Below the pieces are notes generated by a model. That model was given only the letters and a program-made list of their open reading frames with translations. It was not told the DNA's origin and did not search any database. A DNA stretch of 64,000 nucleotides from Rhizobium mongolense USDA 1844. Its GTDB lineage: Bacteria; Pseudomonadota; Alphaproteobacteria; Rhizobiales; Rhizobiaceae. Position numbers and translations under genes: made by a program. Positions within the stretch are counted from its first letter, which is position 1. Every line of letters begins with the position of its first letter. The stretch covers positions 193,976-257,975 of the forward strand of contig NZ_ATTQ01000006.1 in assembly GCF_000419765.1 (NCBI RefSeq), given 5' to 3'. Positions 61,882 through 64,000 of this stretch are shown piece by piece.

Positions 61882-63744
61882 ATGACATCGTTTTTCAAGG
61901 GTGCGGTCTCCGCACTGGCACTTTCCTGCGGATTTGCGGCGATGGCCGCGCCGGCGCATGCTTATACGCTGATGGACATGATCCGCGGCCACCGCGAGCG
62001 GACCCCGATCATCAATCCCGCCAATCCAGGCGAGTTCGGCGAAATGCCGGCGATGCCGCTACCGAAGGTCAGCGGTCCGCGCTACTATACCTACAAGCCG
62101 GACGCGATGCGCTACGTCAATATCGCCAAGTTTTCCGAGCCGACGGTGACGGGCGCGATCGCGTCTGCGACCTCTGAAGCGGCCATGGCGCCCGTCGTCG
62201 TCGAACGCCAGTTCCTCGCCGAAGCGAAGGTTCGCGCCGACGTAAATGTCGCAAAGGCTCTCGAAACCTATTACGGCAGCTCCCAGAACCCCTTTGTCTG
62301 GCTGACCGGTGCAGAGGTCAACGATCGTGCCAAGGCGGCGATGAGTTTCCTTTCTGGTGTCGGTTCCGTCGGCCTCGACCCGGCCGACTACGCCGTCGAC
62401 CCGCCGGCCGTCGACCCGGCCAATCCGGATCCGGCCGCCCGCGACCGCGCTCTTACGCAGTTCGAGCTGCAGCTTTCCTCGAAGGTGCTCGCCTATGTCC
62501 AAGATACGGTGCGCGGACGCATCGATCCGAACAAGATTTCGGGCTACCACGATTTCAGACGCAAGCAGGTCAACCTCGGTCCGGTTCTGAAGCTTGCACG
62601 CATGAGCCCGGATATCGGCGCCTATCTTACCAGCCGCACGCCGGATGGCCCGCAATTCGCAGCACTCAAAGAGGAGCTTGCCAAGCTCAAGGCCGAGACG
62701 GCTGGCGACGAGCCGATCACGATCTCGCTCGATCGGTTGCTGCGCCCGGGCGACAGCTCGCCGGAAGTCGCCAATATCGTCAAGGCCATCGGCAAGCACG
62801 GCTCGGAAGCGCTGAAGGCGCAGCATGCGGCAACGCTCGCCGCCTATAGCGGCGGCTTCGTCTACTCGCCCGAGCTGGTTTCGCTGGTCGAGGATTTCCA
62901 GAAGGAACACAATCTGAAGCCGGACGGCGTAATCGGCCAAGCGACCGTCCGCATCATGACCGGCGGCGATAGCAACGCTTCGAAGATCGAGAAGCTCACC
63001 GTCGCGATGGAGCAGGCGCGCTGGCTGCCGGAAGATCTCGGCTCGCGCTACGTCTTCATCAACCAGCCGGCCTTTATGGTCTACTACCACAACGACAACA
63101 AGGAACAGTTGTCGATGCGCGTCGTGGTCGGCCAGAAGTCCAACCAGACCTATTTCTTCCAGGACGAGATCGAGACCGTCGAGTTCAATCCGTTCTGGGG
63201 CGTTCCGCAGTCGATCATCATCAACGAGATGCTGCCGAAGCTGCGCGCCGATCCGAATTATCTCGACCGCCTCGGCTATGAAGTGGCGATCAACGGCCAT
63301 GCGGTTCCGTCTTCCAGCGTCGATTGGTACGGCTCAACCTCGAATGTCTCCGTGCGCCAACCGCCGAGCGGCGACAATGCCTTGGGCGAATTGAAGATAC
63401 TGTTCCCAAACAGCCATGCGATCTACATGCATGACACGCCGTCGAAGAGCTTCTTCAAGCGCGACATGCGGGCGCTGAGCCATGGCTGCGTGCGTCTTGC
63501 CGATCCGCGCGCGATGGCGGCGGCCGTGCTCAACACGAGCGTCGCCGATGTGGCAAGGCAGATCGCCGCCGGCCAGAACAAGGCGGTCTCGGTTCCACAG
63601 AAAGTTCCGGTCTACGTGTCCTACTTCACGGCATGGCCGAACAAGGACGGCGTCGTGGAATATTTCGACGATGTCTATGGGCGAGATGCCTATGTCGAGA
63701 AGGCATTCGAGGCGACGACGAAGGCGCGGGACGCCCAGATCTGA
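61882..63744 (+). CDS. L,D-transpeptidase with peptidoglycan-binding domain
   Basis: 620 residues. Signal peptide MTSFFKGAVSALALSCGFAA MAAPAHA, a long N-terminal scaffold domain typical of the large YcbB-type enzymes, a peptidoglycan-binding motif YSPELVSLVEDFQKEHNLKP DGVIGQATV near residue 330-358, and a C-terminal YkuD domain with the catalytic motif HDTPSKSFFKRDMRALSHGC VRLADP, where the cysteine is the nucleophile. It makes 3-3 cross-links in the cell wall, which dominate in Rhizobiales. The start at 61882 gives the clean signal peptide; the frame is open about 60 bases further. Confidence 0.9.
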   Translation: MTSFFKGAVSALALSCGFAAMAAPAHAYTLMDMIRGHRERTPIINPANPGEFGEMPAMPLPKVSGPRYYTYKPDAMRYVNIAKFSEPTVTGAIASATSEAAMAPVVVERQFLAEAKVRADVNVAKALETYYGSSQNPFVWLTGAEVNDRAKAAMSFLSGVGSVGLDPADYAVDPPAVDPANPDPAARDRALTQFELQLSSKVLAYVQDTVRGRIDPNKISGYHDFRRKQVNLGPVLKLARMSPDIGAYLTSRTPDGPQFAALKEELAKLKAETAGDEPITISLDRLLRPGDSSPEVANIVKAIGKHGSEALKAQHAATLAAYSGGFVYSPELVSLVEDFQKEHNLKPDGVIGQATVRIMTGGDSNASKIEKLTVAMEQARWLPEDLGSRYVFINQPAFMVYYHNDNKEQLSMRVVVGQKSNQTYFFQDEIETVEFNPFWGVPQSIIINEMLPKLRADPNYLDRLGYEVAINGHAVPSSSVDWYGSTSNVSVRQPPSGDNALGELKILFPNSHAIYMHDTPSKSFFKRDMRALSHGCVRLADPRAMAAAVLNTSVADVARQIAAGQNKAVSVPQKVPVYVSYFTAWPNKDGVVEYFDDVYGRDAYVEKAFEATTKARDAQI

Positions 63745-63852
63745 GTGTTTTCGATCCGGAATGGATGCGGCGGCGGTCTTCGGGATCGCCGCCATTCGGC
63801 AAATGTTGGAGTCGCGTGCCAAATGAGTTTGCCGCGCGCTTGATCGCGAATT
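63745..63852. other. Short convergent gap
   Basis: Between the transpeptidase stop and the stop of the gene on the other strand. No hairpin with a U-tract was seen. Confidence 0.4.
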
Positions 63853-64000
63853 TCAGCGAGAAGCAGCCACTGCGTTCGACCGCGAAAAATCGCGGATGAC
63901 GGTTTCAACGAGTTCGGGCGTCAGTTCGTCATAATGCAGGATGATCCGGTCCGGGCGGAGCGTTTCGACCGGCACGTCGGAATAGCCGAAGGGGACGGCG
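63853..64000 (-). CDS. gph: HAD-family phosphatase, probably phosphoglycolate phosphatase (C-terminal end only)
   Basis: Only the last 48 residues are in the window: AVPFGYSDVPVETLRPDRII LHYDELTPELVETVIRDF, then SRSNAVAASR. The VPFGYSDVPV...PDRII..HYDEL pattern is the C-terminal strand-helix of phosphoglycolate phosphatases, where the preceding aspartate-containing core lies outside the window. The enzyme salvages 2-phosphoglycolate. The assignment rests on this tail alone. Confidence 0.55.
   Translation of the reverse strand, partial: AVPFGYSDVPVETLRPDRIILHYDELTPELVETVIRDFSRSNAVAASR

Noticed and set aside
62059..63300. A 413-codon minus-strand frame within the L,D-transpeptidase gene
   Set aside because: Shadow of a gene with signal peptide and catalytic motif; no ribosome binding site.

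Overview
The window looks like a stretch of chromosome from a Rhizobium species, most likely of the R. leguminosarum/R. etli group. This rests on high GC, codon usage, the mosaic of Rhizobiales-type genes (a Usg-family gene, a DUF1289 gene, an extensin-like peptidase, a very long UvrB, fumarases of both classes) and several copies of short palindromic intergenic elements of the RIME kind. The species call is an inference from family knowledge; no search was run. No rRNA, tRNA, CRISPR array, intact insertion sequence or prophage was found.

Layout. 1-3.1 kb is decaying: a CoA-transferase 3' end, a class III aminotransferase broken before its PLP lysine, and a converging flavin monooxygenase with two frameshifts. 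3.1-9.9 kb holds uvrB with an unusual tail, a RibD/DHFR-like reductase, an MHS-type MFS transporter, a YCII protein and a DUF486 membrane protein. 10-15.2 kb is another scarred zone: a DUF1800 gene cut by half of a RIME element, an ABC exporter, a GYD protein, a tyrosine-recombinase remnant abutting a broken membrane gene, and a YciA-like thioesterase. 15.4-22.9 kb has a chemoreceptor, an extensin-like peptidase, SRPBCC and glyoxalase proteins, a TauE/SafE exporter and a two-gene ABC-2 exporter. 22.9-25.5 kb is a set of small stress-type genes led by an ArsR regulator. 25.6-29.6 kb has a membrane aspartic protease, a DUF1289 protein, cobS and cobT (divergent), dgkA and a GNAT enzyme. 29.6-34.8 kb has a sensor kinase, a nuclease/uracil-DNA-glycosylase-like pair, an Lrp regulator, a full RIME element, an AlkD-like protein and a GarR-type dehydrogenase.

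35.1-39 kb is the alkanesulfonate cluster ssuA-ssuD-ssuC-ssuB: uptake of sulfonates and their FMNH2-dependent cleavage to sulfite. 39-42.1 kb has a GST with an overlapping ArsR gene, a TPR-methyltransferase, a DUF2270 protein and usg. 42.2-44.8 kb encodes a polar amino-acid ABC transporter (two permeases and a binding protein, no ATPase nearby) with a terminator just after the binding-protein gene. 45-47.2 kb is a long OmpA-family protein with a Pro/Gln/Glu-rich linker. 47.3-52.8 kb is rich in molybdenum-cofactor genes (mobA, mobB, moaA), mixed with an EamA transporter, an MCP remnant, an SDR, a CsbD protein and a DUF971 protein. 52.8-57.2 kb has an LtrA protein, a MarR regulator divergent from an alpha/beta hydrolase, a PPOX-like flavoprotein and a diguanylate cyclase. 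57.6-61.5 kb holds the iron-sulfur fumarase (fumA type) and fumC, with two small related membrane-anchored proteins either side of the first. The window ends with a large L,D-transpeptidase and the 3' end of a probable phosphoglycolate phosphatase.

Most intact genes are ordinary housekeeping or accessory genes. The most interesting points are the UvrB tail, part of which is encoded by two palindromic repeat elements read in frame and which also carries three copies of a short peptide; the duplicated 16-bp motif near the ArsR operon; the small-protein pair around fumA; and several places where short repeats or recombinase remnants have broken genes. I did not find a convincing new defence or mobile system.
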